Source of the DNA: Bacillus sp. Marseille-P3661
GTDB lineage: Bacteria > Bacillota > Bacilli > Bacillales > Bacillaceae_J
DNA length: 64,000 nucleotides
NCBI RefSeq assembly: GCF_900240995.1
Contig: NZ_LT965956.1
Coordinates: 248,001 to 312,000 of the forward strand
Direction: 5' to 3'
In this document: positions 17,582 to 27,114 of the stretch, piece after piece
Layout of the letters: each line of letters begins with the position of its first letter
How positions within the stretch are numbered: the first letter of the stretch is position 1
Program-made: the position numbers and the translations under genes
The notes under the pieces: generated by a model
The model's input: the letters and a program-made list of their open reading frames with translations, nothing else
Database searches by the model: none
What the model was told of the DNA's origin: nothing

Positions 17582-19030
17582 CTACTCAGATAAAAACGAT
17601 TGTGCTAAATGTATGGCATGTGTACGATCATATTGATTATAAAGGGTTTCTGCCAAACGAACAGGATCTCCAAAGAAAAATCGCTCATATAATGTTTGTC
17701 TTGAACCGAATGAGCTCATACCTATGTCCCATGCAAGCCTAAATAGTTTAACACGTTCTTGACCGTTACGATCAAATGATTGCAAATAGTGATCAAGCTC
17801 GGACTTTATTGGCGATTTAAAGTCATTTTCACTTGGCAATGCTATCAGGCCGCTCGCACCAAGTAATTGAATAATCTCAGAAAATCTCGGGTAAATACGG
17901 GGATAATAATTAATGGCCGCTAATATTGGGTTGGGATCCGGAGTCATCGTGCCCCATTGGTCTACTTTTGCACCCATTTCAGCACTGCATACGAACCCTT
18001 TCAATGTTTCTAAAGCAATGACTACCTCTGATAATTTTTCTTGAACATGCTGAAATTTTCCTATATTAATAGTATCAATGATTAACTGAATGACACCTAG
18101 CATAAATTCCGTTTTAATAATATTTTTTGAAACAATTTGATGGCCGACATGCTCAATGAAACTACTTTGGTCGTATAAAAAGCTGTTTGCTATTATATTT
18201 CCATGTAAAAAAACACGGTCCCATGGAACTAATACATTATCAAATACAACAATAGCATCCATCTCTTCAAACCTTGTACCTAGCGGATTATTATAGTTAG
18301 AATCTCCTTTAATATAGGCTTCACGGCATAAAAATTTTAATCCAGGGGTATTGCAAGGAATGGCGAATGCATATGCAAACGATTCATCGACAATATGACT
18401 GCCAACAGGATATACAAGGATTTCATCAGTCATACCAGCCTGCGTGGCTAGTATTCTAGCCCCTTTAATAATAATGCCATCTGCTGTTTTATCAATCATC
18501 CGTGCACTAATTATCCCCTCTTCATTATTATTATTATTATTATTATTTTGGGCTCGGTTGGTTTGCGGTTTAACGAAAACATGTGTTAAAGATAAATCAT
18601 TCTCCCTTACATATTCAAAATAAGCTCTAAAGTTTTCCGCACACTTTTGATCTTGAAACGAAAATAATGTTGATGCAGCATTTAACACCATTAAAACCGT
18701 GTTCATATAATCTGGTGTTCTTCCCATCATACCTGCAGTTTCTTTTGCCCATTCTTGAATCATTAAACGTCTTTTTTCTAAGTCATCCTTGGTTTTCGGT
18801 TCTAAAAAAGAGGTGCCAACAAGATCACCGGTTACCGGTGATTTAAAGGTCATAAGGTCTTTTAATTCATTGTTATGTTGGAGGTCATAAAGCCTTGCTT
18901 GACTTGAAATCACGCCTTTAAATGCAAGGTGTTCAGAGATAATTCCATGAATGGGTTTTCCGTCAATCCATATATTAGTTTTAAGACCATTTATCCGGTC
19001 GATATACTGTTTCCCATTACAAACGGCCAT
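17582..19030 (-). CDS. 4-hydroxyphenylacetate 3-hydroxylase (HpaB)-family flavoprotein
   Basis: The protein has 482 residues, the normal HpaB length, and belongs to the acyl-CoA-dehydrogenase-like fold that uses FADH2 to hydroxylate phenols. Family marks are SHIVDESFAYAFAIPCNTPG, then DAIVVFDNVLVPWDRVFLH and GQERVKLFRLAWD near the C-terminus. The start is the ATG at 19030 behind GGGAGGAGG; an ATG 17 codons earlier precedes that site. A run of eight Asn near residues 161-168 comes from eight ATT triplets on the plus strand, which is odd for the family. No reductase partner (HpaC) is nearby, so the substrate and electron donor are unclear. Confidence 0.82.
   Translation of the reverse strand: MAVCNGKQYIDRINGLKTNIWIDGKPIHGIISEHLAFKGVISSQARLYDLQHNNELKDLMTFKSPVTGDLVGTSFLEPKTKDDLEKRRLMIQEWAKETAGMMGRTPDYMNTVLMVLNAASTLFSFQDQKCAENFRAYFEYVRENDLSLTHVFVKPQTNRAQNNNNNNNNEEGIISARMIDKTADGIIIKGARILATQAGMTDEILVYPVGSHIVDESFAYAFAIPCNTPGLKFLCREAYIKGDSNYNNPLGTRFEEMDAIVVFDNVLVPWDRVFLHGNIIANSFLYDQSSFIEHVGHQIVSKNIIKTEFMLGVIQLIIDTINIGKFQHVQEKLSEVVIALETLKGFVCSAEMGAKVDQWGTMTPDPNPILAAINYYPRIYPRFSEIIQLLGASGLIALPSENDFKSPIKSELDHYLQSFDRNGQERVKLFRLAWDIGMSSFGSRQTLYERFFFGDPVRLAETLYNQYDRTHAIHLAQSFLSE
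18524..18547. repeat. ATT triplet microsatellite inside the HpaB-type gene
   Basis: Eight uninterrupted ATT triplets on the plus strand give eight Asn codons on the coding strand. Slippage by whole triplets would change the loop length without breaking the frame. Confidence 0.9.
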
Positions 19031-19272
19031 AATGCCTCCTCCCTTTCCAACCACTTTTTGTATATACATATGATAGTACAAATTCTACCTAGACCATCTT
19101 TAAAGAATTAGGCTGATTGCGTTTAAAAATATAGTTGAACAAAAATAATTTTGTCAATAATTCTGATAATATCACCATATGTATTGAGTTAATAAAAATA
19201 GGAATTAATATATTTAATGGGATTGCATAACTAGAGCTATTATCACTTTTTGTATTAGAGGCAGGTAAAAAT

Positions 19273-20628
19273 ATGCTAAACGTTTACGATGTAGACATCG
19301 TTATTGTCGGCGCAGGTATGGCTGGTTTAGCAGCCGCGTTAGAATGCAAAAAACATCAAATCTCGTTTGTCGTACTTGAAGCAAGGAATCGTCCTGGGGG
19401 TAGACTTTGCAGTATTTTAACAGAGGATAATATTACAATTGATCTAGGCGCCCAATGGGTAAGTACCCATCACCATAGAGTGAAAAGTTTGATCAAAGAT
19501 TTTGGCTTACATACTACTTCAACGTTTACCAAAGGTCAAACCCTTTACCAATATAATGGGAAAATTAAAAAATCAAAAAGCCTGCCACCTCTTTCCCCAC
19601 TTGGGATGCTTGATCTTTTTATGTTAAAAAGGAAAATAAAACAACTCGTTAAGCAATTACCAGATGATGTACCACTTTCATCAGGATTATGTTATCAACT
19701 AGATAAACAAACAGTAGCTCAGTTTATTCAAGCCAATATGTTTAGTGAAGAAGGTCGGACATTCTATAAAATGAGTGTTGAAGAAGTACTTTGTACAAAA
19801 GCGGAGCAAGTTTCACTTCTAGATCTTTTATGGTGTATTAAGTCAACCGGTTTCGTTAATTACTTGTTGGAAGCGGAGCATGAGTGGATTGTTGAAGGTG
19901 CACAAACACTTGCGGAGAGGGTAGCAGATTTTTTAGGCCAAAGTATTTTTTTCAATACACCAGTAGAAGGAATATCTTATGGAGATAAGCGGACAATAGT
20001 TCTTACAAAAGAAAAAGATTGGTGCACAAAAAAAGTGATCATTACTATTCCGCCTAACCTTACTAATGAAGTTAAATTTCATCCACCATTACCTGCGAAA
20101 CGAATTAAATTAAGTGAATGTACGAATATGCCAGCAGTTATTAAAATGGTACTTGTTTATCCACAACCATTTTGGAGAAATGCTGGACTCAACGGTAAGG
20201 TTTATTCTAATGTGTCACCAGTTATATTAACGATGGATAGTTCGCCACCAGATGGGATTAAAGGTATACTAACAGTTTTCATATCTGGCGACGATGCAGA
20301 GATAATGAGTAAATATAACTCAACAAAAAGGAAACATAAGATCATCCAAACCTTAGTTAAATTCTTTGGACCAAAAGCCGGTCAGCCAGAAACAATTTAT
20401 GAGAAAGATTGGTCAGAGGATCGCTGGACGCAAGGCGGGTATGGGTCCCATTATACAACAGGTGTGTTAACCAAATTCGGGACAGCATTGTTTGAACGTG
20501 TTTCATCCCTTTATTGGGCAGGAACAGAGAACGCTACTGAATGGAGAACATATATGGAAGGTGCTGTCGAATCTGGGCAAAGGGTAGCTAATGAGATTAT
20601 TAATGAATTAAAACACATACGAAAATAA
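19273..20628 (+). CDS. Flavin monoamine oxidase-family FAD enzyme
   Basis: This protein of 451 residues has the dinucleotide-binding start VDIVIVGAGMAGLAAALE (about 7-24) and the R-x-GGR motif EARNRPGGR. The C-terminal FAD motif is SLYWAGTENATEWRTYMEGA, then VESGQRVA, which defines the amine-oxidase family. It oxidises primary or secondary amines to aldehydes or imines, or related substrates. No Cys for covalent FAD is apparent at the C-terminal motif. It is divergent from the HpaB-type gene and convergent with a DHA2 exporter. The substrate cannot be assigned. Confidence 0.85.
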   Translation: MLNVYDVDIVIVGAGMAGLAAALECKKHQISFVVLEARNRPGGRLCSILTEDNITIDLGAQWVSTHHHRVKSLIKDFGLHTTSTFTKGQTLYQYNGKIKKSKSLPPLSPLGMLDLFMLKRKIKQLVKQLPDDVPLSSGLCYQLDKQTVAQFIQANMFSEEGRTFYKMSVEEVLCTKAEQVSLLDLLWCIKSTGFVNYLLEAEHEWIVEGAQTLAERVADFLGQSIFFNTPVEGISYGDKRTIVLTKEKDWCTKKVIITIPPNLTNEVKFHPPLPAKRIKLSECTNMPAVIKMVLVYPQPFWRNAGLNGKVYSNVSPVILTMDSSPPDGIKGILTVFISGDDAEIMSKYNSTKRKHKIIQTLVKFFGPKAGQPETIYEKDWSEDRWTQGGYGSHYTTGVLTKFGTALFERVSSLYWAGTENATEWRTYMEGAVESGQRVANEIINELKHIRK

Positions 20629-20647
20629 GAAAAATATCATAACACAG

Positions 20648-20684
20648 AAAAAGGACGTCCCTTTGATGGGACGTCCCTTTTAAT
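20648..20684. terminator. Bidirectional terminator
   Basis: GGACGTCCC pairs with GGGACGTCC, flanked by As on the left and Ts on the right, between convergent genes. Confidence 0.85.
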
Positions 20685-20691
20685 ACTTTTT

Positions 20692-22116
20692 TTAGAGATT
20701 GCTTACCTTCTTTAGATCCACGTTTTCATAAGCGGGTTGCCTATTTTTTATAAAAATAGAAGTTAGCAATCCTATAAACGATAGAATTGTCACTACAATA
20801 AAAGCGATATTAACGCCATGAATATCTGGAAAAGCTATTTCAGGTTTTTGTTCGGCTAGTTTCGTAGCCGTTGTCATCACCGTGACAAGGACCGCGGTCC
20901 CAACCGATGAAGCGATCATTCTCATCGTGTTATCCATGGCTGCTCCATGTGGAATCAATTTTGATGGAAGTTGATTTAAAGCTGCAGTTTGTATCGGCAT
21001 TAACACCATTGCCAAACCAAACATCCTCACACTATACATTATCGTTATATAAGTGAATGATGTTTGAATATCTACTATAATAAAAGCAAATGATGCGATC
21101 ACAAGGATAGAAGAGCCAATCATAACAAGCCAGCGGGCACCAATTTTGTCAAAAATGCGTCCGATGATAGGTGACATCAACCCTGTAATAAGTGCCCCTG
21201 GCAATAGGGCAAGGCCCGCTTCGAATGCAGTAAATTCCCGCATATCTTGCATAAATAGGGGGATCAATGTTTCCATTCCTATTAATCCCATAAAAGTGAT
21301 TGATCCTATTACAACAGCTAAAGGAAAGATTGAATACTTAAAAACTCGGAATTCGAGCATTGGCTGTTCTAATCGTAATTGTCTTGTAATAAATAGTACA
21401 ATTGATAGGATACCTACACTAATTGAGATCAGAGTCACTGGATCTAGCCAGCCATAATTCCCCGCACTCGTAAAGCCATATAGAAGTCCGCCAAAGCCAA
21501 CTGTTGATAAAATGATGGAATGAACATCCACGTTTGGCTTAGTATTTTCTGTTACATTTTTTAAAGCGAAGTAAGCGATTATTATATCTATCAATGCAAT
21601 GGGTAAAATGATAAAGAATAGCAATCTCCATGAATAATTGGAGGTTACCCAACCTGATAGTGCCGGCCCTATAGCTGGGGCAAAAGATATGACAAGTCCG
21701 ATTAGTCCCATTGCAGCACCACGTTTATTTATTGGGAAAATCATTAAAAATACAGTTGTCATTAGCGGGAGCATAATGCCTGCTCCGCTGGATTGAATAA
21801 TACGACCCAATAATAATATCTCAAAGTTAGGCGCTATCCCTCCAACTAATGTCCCAACCGCAAATATACTCATCGCTGAAATAAACAGCTGTCGCGTTGT
21901 AAATCGTTCCAGTAAAAATGCACTGACAGGAATCATTATACCGTTAACAAACATAAATACGGTCGTAAGCCATTGTGCGCTATTTGCAGTAACCCCCATC
22001 TCGTCCATAATAGGTGGAATCGCAGTGATCATTAATGTTTGATTCAGAATCGCGATAAACGAGCCTGCAAGTAAAAGCGCAACAATTGTCGTTTTATTAA
22101 AGCTAGATGATTCCAT
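20692..22116 (-). CDS. DHA2-type MFS multidrug exporter (14 TM)
   Basis: This 474-residue protein has about 14 membrane helices. Helix 1 carries the ILNQTLMITAIPPIMDEMG signature of the EmrB/QacA (DHA2) drug:proton antiporters. The antiporter motif C is seen in FAPAIGPALSGWV (near residue 145). The start is ATG behind GGGGAGG. These proteins expel lipophilic drugs or metabolites. No TetR-type regulator is adjacent. It is single and terminates against the amine oxidase gene. Confidence 0.88.
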   Translation of the reverse strand: MESSSFNKTTIVALLLAGSFIAILNQTLMITAIPPIMDEMGVTANSAQWLTTVFMFVNGIMIPVSAFLLERFTTRQLFISAMSIFAVGTLVGGIAPNFEILLLGRIIQSSGAGIMLPLMTTVFLMIFPINKRGAAMGLIGLVISFAPAIGPALSGWVTSNYSWRLLFFIILPIALIDIIIAYFALKNVTENTKPNVDVHSIILSTVGFGGLLYGFTSAGNYGWLDPVTLISISVGILSIVLFITRQLRLEQPMLEFRVFKYSIFPLAVVIGSITFMGLIGMETLIPLFMQDMREFTAFEAGLALLPGALITGLMSPIIGRIFDKIGARWLVMIGSSILVIASFAFIIVDIQTSFTYITIMYSVRMFGLAMVLMPIQTAALNQLPSKLIPHGAAMDNTMRMIASSVGTAVLVTVMTTATKLAEQKPEIAFPDIHGVNIAFIVVTILSFIGLLTSIFIKNRQPAYENVDLKKVSNL

Positions 22117-22260
22117 ACTTCCTCCCCGTTTCTATCTAGGTTTGTAGAATTTTGAATATGGTAATGGTGTTTTAATTTTATTCAGATTCATTATTATAAC
22201 AAATAATTTATCTTTTGAAAGCTATTATTTTGAATAAAATTCATCAGCCAAATTTAGTAA

Positions 22261-22290
22261 AAAAAGATGAGCCTAATAGCTCATCTTTTT
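22261..22290 (-). terminator. Terminator after the S-box-controlled gene
   Basis: The perfect stem AAAAAGATGAGC with GCTCATCTTTTT has a six-base loop and lies 18 bases beyond the stop of the gene at 22309. Confidence 0.9.
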
Positions 22291-22308
22291 AGAAATGGTT
22301 GTTTTGTA

Positions 22309-22653
22309 TTAGTGTTTACCTCCAATATTATATACGGTTTCTAAATAATGGTCATATTTAAGTTCAATACCGTTATTTTTAAGAACATCCCATAATAAAC
22401 GGTCCAAGGCATAGACGCCTTTAGTTTGAAGGTTTTTTACAGTTTGAAGATTAATATTTATGAAATGATCTTTATGATTAATTTTAAGCGCGATAATATA
22501 ATCATTTATAGTGTTTCCCCTCACAAGAGTGTTAGCTGTTTCAAAACCCCATTCCTTTAATTCTCTATCAATACAATTTAACACATAGTTTAAAAAATCC
22601 ATTGCATTCATTCCTTTTGCCATATACGCTCTGGCAGTTCCATTTGCATTCAT
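22309..22653 (-). CDS. Unknown protein under SAM riboswitch control
   Basis: This 114-residue soluble protein matches no family I recognise. It has a helical N-terminal half (MDFLNYVLNCIDRELKEWGF) and mixed later elements (YIIALKINHKDHFININLQ). It has a good ribosome site (AAGGAGAG six to eight bases before ATG), its own promoter, a SAM-I riboswitch with terminator, and its own downstream terminator. It is thus a one-gene unit repressed when S-adenosylmethionine is plentiful. In known S-box regulons the genes serve methionine, cysteine or SAM metabolism or transport, so a role there is likely, but the function is not inferable from sequence. Confidence 0.75.
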   Translation of the reverse strand: MNANGTARAYMAKGMNAMDFLNYVLNCIDRELKEWGFETANTLVRGNTINDYIIALKINHKDHFININLQTVKNLQTKGVYALDRLLWDVLKNNGIELKYDHYLETVYNIGGKH

Positions 22654-22734
22654 CAGTTACTCTCTCCTTATTTTTATTTATGGCCTAGAACAATCAAAAT
22701 CCGAACTATGTTGATTTTTATTAGAATTTATCCA

Positions 22735-22890
22735 TAAAAAAGCTCCTCTCGCTTTAAACGCAAGAGGAGCTGCCGCTCGTTTTTCTTATCATTCAAAGCC
22801 ATTGCTTTGCTGGTAGGAGCACCTTATTTTTAGAAAAACAGGTTGCTGTGGAGTCATAGAGCCAGATCTCTCGTCCACTCTTAATAATTT
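22735..22890 (-). promoter_or_regulatory. SAM-I (S-box) riboswitch with intrinsic terminator
   Basis: Read on the minus strand, the S-box landmarks appear in order: TTATTAAGAGTGG (P1 and start of P2), GAGAGATCTGGCTCTATGA (P2, with GGG/CCC changed to GAG/CTC so pairing is kept), CCACAGCAACC, AAGGTGCTCCTACCAGCAAAG (P3 and pseudoknot region) and TGATAA closing P1. A terminator with arms AGCTCCTCT/AGAGGAGCT and a T-run follows at 22771-22736. The aptamer is about 22785-22888. It precedes the gene at 22653 by some 80 bases, in the right orientation to control it. Confidence 0.88.
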
Positions 22891-22909
22891 ATTAAGTTAC
22901 TAAAATAAT

Positions 22910-22940
22910 AACATAACTTAACAGGGTGAGTCATTGTCAA
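22910..22940 (-). promoter_or_regulatory. Promoter for the SAM riboswitch transcript
   Basis: TTGACA (22940-22935) and TATGTT (22915-22910) are 19 bases apart. This places the transcript start a few bases before the riboswitch P1 stem. The spacing is slightly long. Confidence 0.45.
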
Positions 22941-22979
22941 AAAATAGTAATAACAATTATACTTAAAAGCTTTAATGTA

Positions 22980-24482
22980 TTAACCTTGTAAATTAGGATT
23001 ACGAGCCTCTCTCTTTTTATTAATATAATCCTTAACAATTGGTGTAAATAAAGTAAGGACTGCTAATGCTATTAATGTAGCTGATATTGGTCTAGAAAGA
23101 AAAATAGACATATCCCCATTACCCATTAGTAAAGATCTTCTGAAATTGGATTCCATCATCGGTCCTAAAATTAAAGCAAGAATCACTGGAGAGGCTGGAT
23201 AATCATGTTTTTTCATAAAGTAACCAATGATGCCGAATATTAACATAACCCAAACATCAAACATGTTGTTACCTAGAGCATATGAACCAACAACACATAA
23301 TACTAAAATGATTGCAGCTATAACTAGTTTAGGAATACTTAATACCTTAATAAACCATCGTACAGCTAGTAACCCTACAATTAACATGATAATATTAGCT
23401 AGTAACATTCCTAGAAATAGTGTATAGACAACGTCTGGATGATGTTGAAATAACAATGGTCCCGGTTGTAATCCTTGAACCATTAGGGCACCTAGCATAA
23501 CTGCGGTTACAGCATCTCCTGGAATTCCTAATGTTAACAAAGGAATCATTGCTCCCCCGGTTGTCCCATTGTTGGCTGCTTCCGGTGCTGCAATTCCTTT
23601 TAGCTCACCTTCACCAAATTTTTCTTCTTTCTTTGCAAAGCGCTTTGCTTCGTTATAAGCGACAAACGCAGAAATATCGCCACCAGCACCTGGAATCATA
23701 CCGATAAACGTGCCTATCCCAGTAGATCTAAGTATCGTAACTATCAAAGTTTTAAATTCAGCCCATTTCAATTTTGCTTTATTAATGGTCTTTATAACTT
23801 GTCCTTCTTTTACGGAATCTTCCACAGCTTGAAATGCCTCAGATGCTGCGAATAAGCCAATCATAACGGCTATAAAGTTAACACCACTCATCAGATTTGT
23901 TGAGCCAAAATTGAATCTTGGAAAGCCCCCTACTGGATCAATACCGATAGATGCAATTAGTAAGCCAATAAAGCACATAATAAAACCTTTAACAAGTGAA
24001 TTACCTGCTATACCTGAGATAACCGACATCCCAAATACAGCTAATGCGAATGACTCGGGAGCGCTAAATTTTAATGCAAATTCTGCTAGTTGTGGAGCAA
24101 TTAAAATTAAGATGAATACACTTATCACCCCACCAATAGCGGATGATATCGTGGAAACGGTTAATGCTTTTTGGGCAAAACCTTTTTGTGCAAGGGCATA
24201 ACCATCAATTGCGGTGGCAGCTGAGGCCGGTGTTCCTGGGGTTCTTAATAATATGGCAGCAATCGACCCTCCATAAATAGCTCCAAAATAAACACCCACT
24301 AATAATAAAATACCAGTTATTGGTCCCATTCCAAACGTAACAGGTAAGATAAGGGCAACCCCCATGGTTGCAGTTAAACCTGGCAATGAACCAATGCATA
24401 TGCCAACTGTTACGCCGCCAATCAAAATCAAAAGTACTCTTATATCTAATAAATTAGGTAGTGCCTGTAAAAAATAGTCCAT
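22980..24482 (-). CDS. TctA-family large permease of a tripartite tricarboxylate transporter
   Basis: The protein has 500 residues and about 12 membrane helices, with the family's N-terminal signature GICIGSLPGLTATMGVALILP and the repeated GIGTFIGMIPGAGGDISAF. It forms the channel of a TTT carboxylate importer with the small TctB subunit encoded 15 bp upstream and the TctC binding protein. It starts with ATG behind AGGTGA. It is the last gene of an operon with a 2-hydroxyacid dehydrogenase; no clear terminator follows before the S-box promoter. The substrate is probably an organic acid related to the dehydrogenase. Confidence 0.92.
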   Translation of the reverse strand: MDYFLQALPNLLDIRVLLILIGGVTVGICIGSLPGLTATMGVALILPVTFGMGPITGILLLVGVYFGAIYGGSIAAILLRTPGTPASAATAIDGYALAQKGFAQKALTVSTISSAIGGVISVFILILIAPQLAEFALKFSAPESFALAVFGMSVISGIAGNSLVKGFIMCFIGLLIASIGIDPVGGFPRFNFGSTNLMSGVNFIAVMIGLFAASEAFQAVEDSVKEGQVIKTINKAKLKWAEFKTLIVTILRSTGIGTFIGMIPGAGGDISAFVAYNEAKRFAKKEEKFGEGELKGIAAPEAANNGTTGGAMIPLLTLGIPGDAVTAVMLGALMVQGLQPGPLLFQHHPDVVYTLFLGMLLANIIMLIVGLLAVRWFIKVLSIPKLVIAAIILVLCVVGSYALGNNMFDVWVMLIFGIIGYFMKKHDYPASPVILALILGPMMESNFRRSLLMGNGDMSIFLSRPISATLIALAVLTLFTPIVKDYINKKREARNPNLQG

Positions 24483-24497
24483 GTTGTCACCTCGCTA

Positions 24498-24950
24498 TTA
24501 TGAAAAAAATATCCCTGTAGGGACTGGAACTTTAAGCATTTTGTGGAAAAATATAAAGATGAACAATGTAGTTCCCGCTGGAACTAAAAGGATCGTTAGC
24601 AAGTTTTTTACTCTTGTCATTTTCAAGAAGATAATCATGATAATTGGTGTAATTACATAAAATCCAATCACTGGTATTAATGCAACAAAAACGATTGTTA
24701 GAAACATCGTTAAAAAAGCTAACTTAATATTCCCACTTTCAGGTTGATCTTCTGTTTGTTTTTTTTCTTTCAAACCTTGGAATATTAGTATCATGGAAAA
24801 AAGAACTAAAATGATTGCATAAAGTCTTGGCATAAAGCCAGGTCCTACATCTGTAGGTGTTAAATTCTTTGGGAAACTAAAGGTTAACGAGAAGAATAGA
24901 CAAGCAATTACTATAACGATAATACTCCAAATAATCTTTTCATTTTTCAA
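24498..24950 (-). CDS. TctB-family small permease
   Basis: The protein of about 150 residues has four predicted membrane helices, as usual for TctB, including the motif PTDVGPGFMPRLYAI after helix 1. The AGGAGG site is too close to the ATG at 24956; the TTG two codons later at 24950, seven bases away, is the likely start. It works with the TctA subunit encoded 15 bp downstream. Confidence 0.85.
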   Translation of the reverse strand: MKNEKIIWSIIVIVIACLFFSLTFSFPKNLTPTDVGPGFMPRLYAIILVLFSMILIFQGLKEKKQTEDQPESGNIKLAFLTMFLTIVFVALIPVIGFYVITPIIMIIFLKMTRVKNLLTILLVPAGTTLFIFIFFHKMLKVPVPTGIFFS

Positions 24951-25010
24951 GGTCATTCCTCCTGCCTATTAGATGTTGTAGTAGATTGAAACATTAACTA
25001 ACTGTGTAGA

Positions 25011-25039
25011 GGAGACACAATCAAGATAGATTGGTCTCC
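25011..25039 (-). other. Intercistronic hairpin after the tctC-like gene
   Basis: GGAGAC-x-AATC pairs with GATT-xx-GTCTCC without a T-run. It lies between the binding-protein and tctB-like genes and may protect the upstream mRNA or reduce readthrough. Confidence 0.55.
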
Positions 25040-25083
25040 TTGTACAATTAGTAATCTTCTTAAAGTTAACAATTTTATAAAAA

Positions 25084-26100
25084 TTATTGACCTAAATCTA
25101 GACTTGGAATAATTTCACCATACATATTATGGCTGTTAACCATCAATGTATTGAAGTCTTCAGCGTTCTTAACAACTCGTCCAAGACCATTTTCACTCAT
25201 GAAGTCAACAAATTCTTGTTCTTCTGCACCTTTCATGAACGCATCAGTTAAAACAGCAACGATTTCATTTGGTGTATCCTTTGGTACAGCGACGCCTCTC
25301 CATACTCCGATTTCACCTACATCATAACCAGCTTCAGTAAAAGTAGGTACATCAGGAATTACATCAAGTCGTTCAGACGCCATAATACCTAGGAATTTTA
25401 ACTTTCCAGCTTGTACTTGAGCTAACGCTTCAGGTGGTTGTACGACTACTGCTTCAACGTGCCCGCCAAGAGCAGCTGTTACAGCAGGTGCTCCGCCATC
25501 AAATGGAACATGACTATATTGAGCGCCGAACTTCTTTTCCATTGCTACCGCTGATAAGTGACCAGCCGCACCGGTACCGCCATTACCGATTCTAACTTTT
25601 CCTGGGTTTGCTAATGAGAATTCTACAAATTCTTCAAGCGTATTATATGGTGCATCAGCAGGTACTACTAATGATGATGGATCAAAGTTCATTTGTGCAA
25701 TTGGTTTAAAATTTTCATACGTAATTGGGGTAAGTCCTAAATGAGGTAACATTGTAAGCTCTGCTGTTACCATTGTAACTGTATAACCATCAGGCTTAGC
25801 TTTTGAACCTTCAGCCAAACCAACAGCGCCGCCGCCACCAGTTTTATTTACAACACCAATAGATTGTCCAAGATGCTTTTCAGCCTGTAACGCTAACGCT
25901 CTTGATACAGTATCTGTTCCCCCGCCTGCAGAATAAGGAACTATTAATGTAACCGGTTTCGTAGGGAAATCTACTTTTTCTTCCGTATCTTCAGAAGGTG
26001 CCTCGGCAGAACCTCCACCTGAGCTTTCATTTGAAGAAGAACAAGCTGTAATTAACATAATAGATAATAATAATGCCAGAAATGCTGTAAACTTTTTCAT
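25084..26100 (-). CDS. TctC-family tripartite tricarboxylate transporter binding lipoprotein
   Basis: This lipoprotein of about 338 residues has a signal peptide ending in the lipobox Leu-Ile-Thr-Ala-Cys at Cys20, then a Ser-rich linker. The mature part has TctC/Bug marks VTLIVPYSAGGGTDTVSRALA and VVNKTGGGGAVG, then the VPFDGGAPAVTAALGG ligand-loop pattern. The start is the ATG at 26100 with GGGGAG upstream; an ATG seven codons earlier precedes that site. It captures the substrate for the TctAB permease and follows the dehydrogenase gene by 13 bp. Confidence 0.92.
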   Translation of the reverse strand: MKKFTAFLALLLSIMLITACSSSNESSGGGSAEAPSEDTEEKVDFPTKPVTLIVPYSAGGGTDTVSRALALQAEKHLGQSIGVVNKTGGGGAVGLAEGSKAKPDGYTVTMVTAELTMLPHLGLTPITYENFKPIAQMNFDPSSLVVPADAPYNTLEEFVEFSLANPGKVRIGNGGTGAAGHLSAVAMEKKFGAQYSHVPFDGGAPAVTAALGGHVEAVVVQPPEALAQVQAGKLKFLGIMASERLDVIPDVPTFTEAGYDVGEIGVWRGVAVPKDTPNEIVAVLTDAFMKGAEEQEFVDFMSENGLGRVVKNAEDFNTLMVNSHNMYGEIIPSLDLGQ

Positions 26101-26113
26101 ACGTTTCTCCCCT

Positions 26114-27097
26114 TTACACATGTAGTTTATCTTTAAACTCTTTTACTACGTTTTTATAATTCTTATTTATTAAAATTTCAACTAGATTTTCTGCAGCTAC
26201 CTTAGCCATATTTTCACGAGTAAATGTTGTAGCAGAACCAATATGAGGTGTTAACACCACATTCTCCAATTGCAGTAGAGGATTGTTAGGATCTATTGGT
26301 TCTTGTTCAAATACATCTAAACCAGCTCCAAATATTTGTTTTTCTTTTAATGCATTGATTAAAGCTTGTTCATCAACAGTTGGTCCTCTAGATGCATTAA
26401 TAAAAATAGCTGTGTTTTTCATTTTTGCAAATTCTTTTTCACCAATAAGATGATGTGTTTCTTTTGTTAAAGGTGTCATTAGAACGATAAAATCTGATGC
26501 TGATAATAGTTCATCCATAGATGCATATGTAATGCCTAATTGCTCCTCAATATCAGACTTTCTACTTCTGTTATGATATAGGACGTTCATTCCAAATCCA
26601 TGAATGGCCCGTTTGCAAATTGATTCACCTATTCTACCAAGACCAATAATACCCAATGTTCTTCCATGAACATCAAGTCCAAATAGATGGCTATCATCAC
26701 CACTCTGCCACTTGCCTGCTCTCATAAAAGAGTCTAACTCAGATATTCTTCTTGCAGTTGAAAGAATTAATCCAAACACCAAATCATTCACCGTTTCATC
26801 GAGTACACCTGGTGTATTCGTGCCAACAACATTATAATTTCGCATGTCTTCAATGGAGAAATTATTATAGCCTGCTGATATATTGCTAACCACTTTAAGG
26901 TTTGGAGCGTTTGAAAGCAATTCCTCGTTAATGGGAATTCCTACATTCATTAATCCTTGAATATCTCTTACATTCTCATACAATATTCCTTTAGGAATTG
27001 TTTCCTGTTGTTCCCAACATTCAATCTCGAAAAATCCTTTTAGGTAATTTGTTACACTCTCTGGTATTGGCTGTGTAATTAGTATTTTAGGTTTCAT
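26114..27097 (-). CDS. D-isomer-specific 2-hydroxyacid dehydrogenase
   Basis: This 327-residue NAD(P)-dependent dehydrogenase carries the Rossmann motif GLGRIG at 152-157 and the catalytic trio Arg237 (NASRG), Glu266 (DVFEQEP) and His285 (TPHIGS). It interconverts 2-oxoacids and D-2-hydroxyacids; glyoxylate/hydroxypyruvate reductase-like members are nearest by pattern. As first gene of the TTT transporter operon it probably acts on the imported acid. The upstream region holds two matching palindromes and a cre-like site, suggesting induction by substrate and glucose control. Confidence 0.88.
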   Translation of the reverse strand: MKPKILITQPIPESVTNYLKGFFEIECWEQQETIPKGILYENVRDIQGLMNVGIPINEELLSNAPNLKVVSNISAGYNNFSIEDMRNYNVVGTNTPGVLDETVNDLVFGLILSTARRISELDSFMRAGKWQSGDDSHLFGLDVHGRTLGIIGLGRIGESICKRAIHGFGMNVLYHNRSRKSDIEEQLGITYASMDELLSASDFIVLMTPLTKETHHLIGEKEFAKMKNTAIFINASRGPTVDEQALINALKEKQIFGAGLDVFEQEPIDPNNPLLQLENVVLTPHIGSATTFTRENMAKVAAENLVEILINKNYKNVVKEFKDKLHV

Positions 27098-27114
27098 TGT
27101 GCCCCTCCTTCCAT

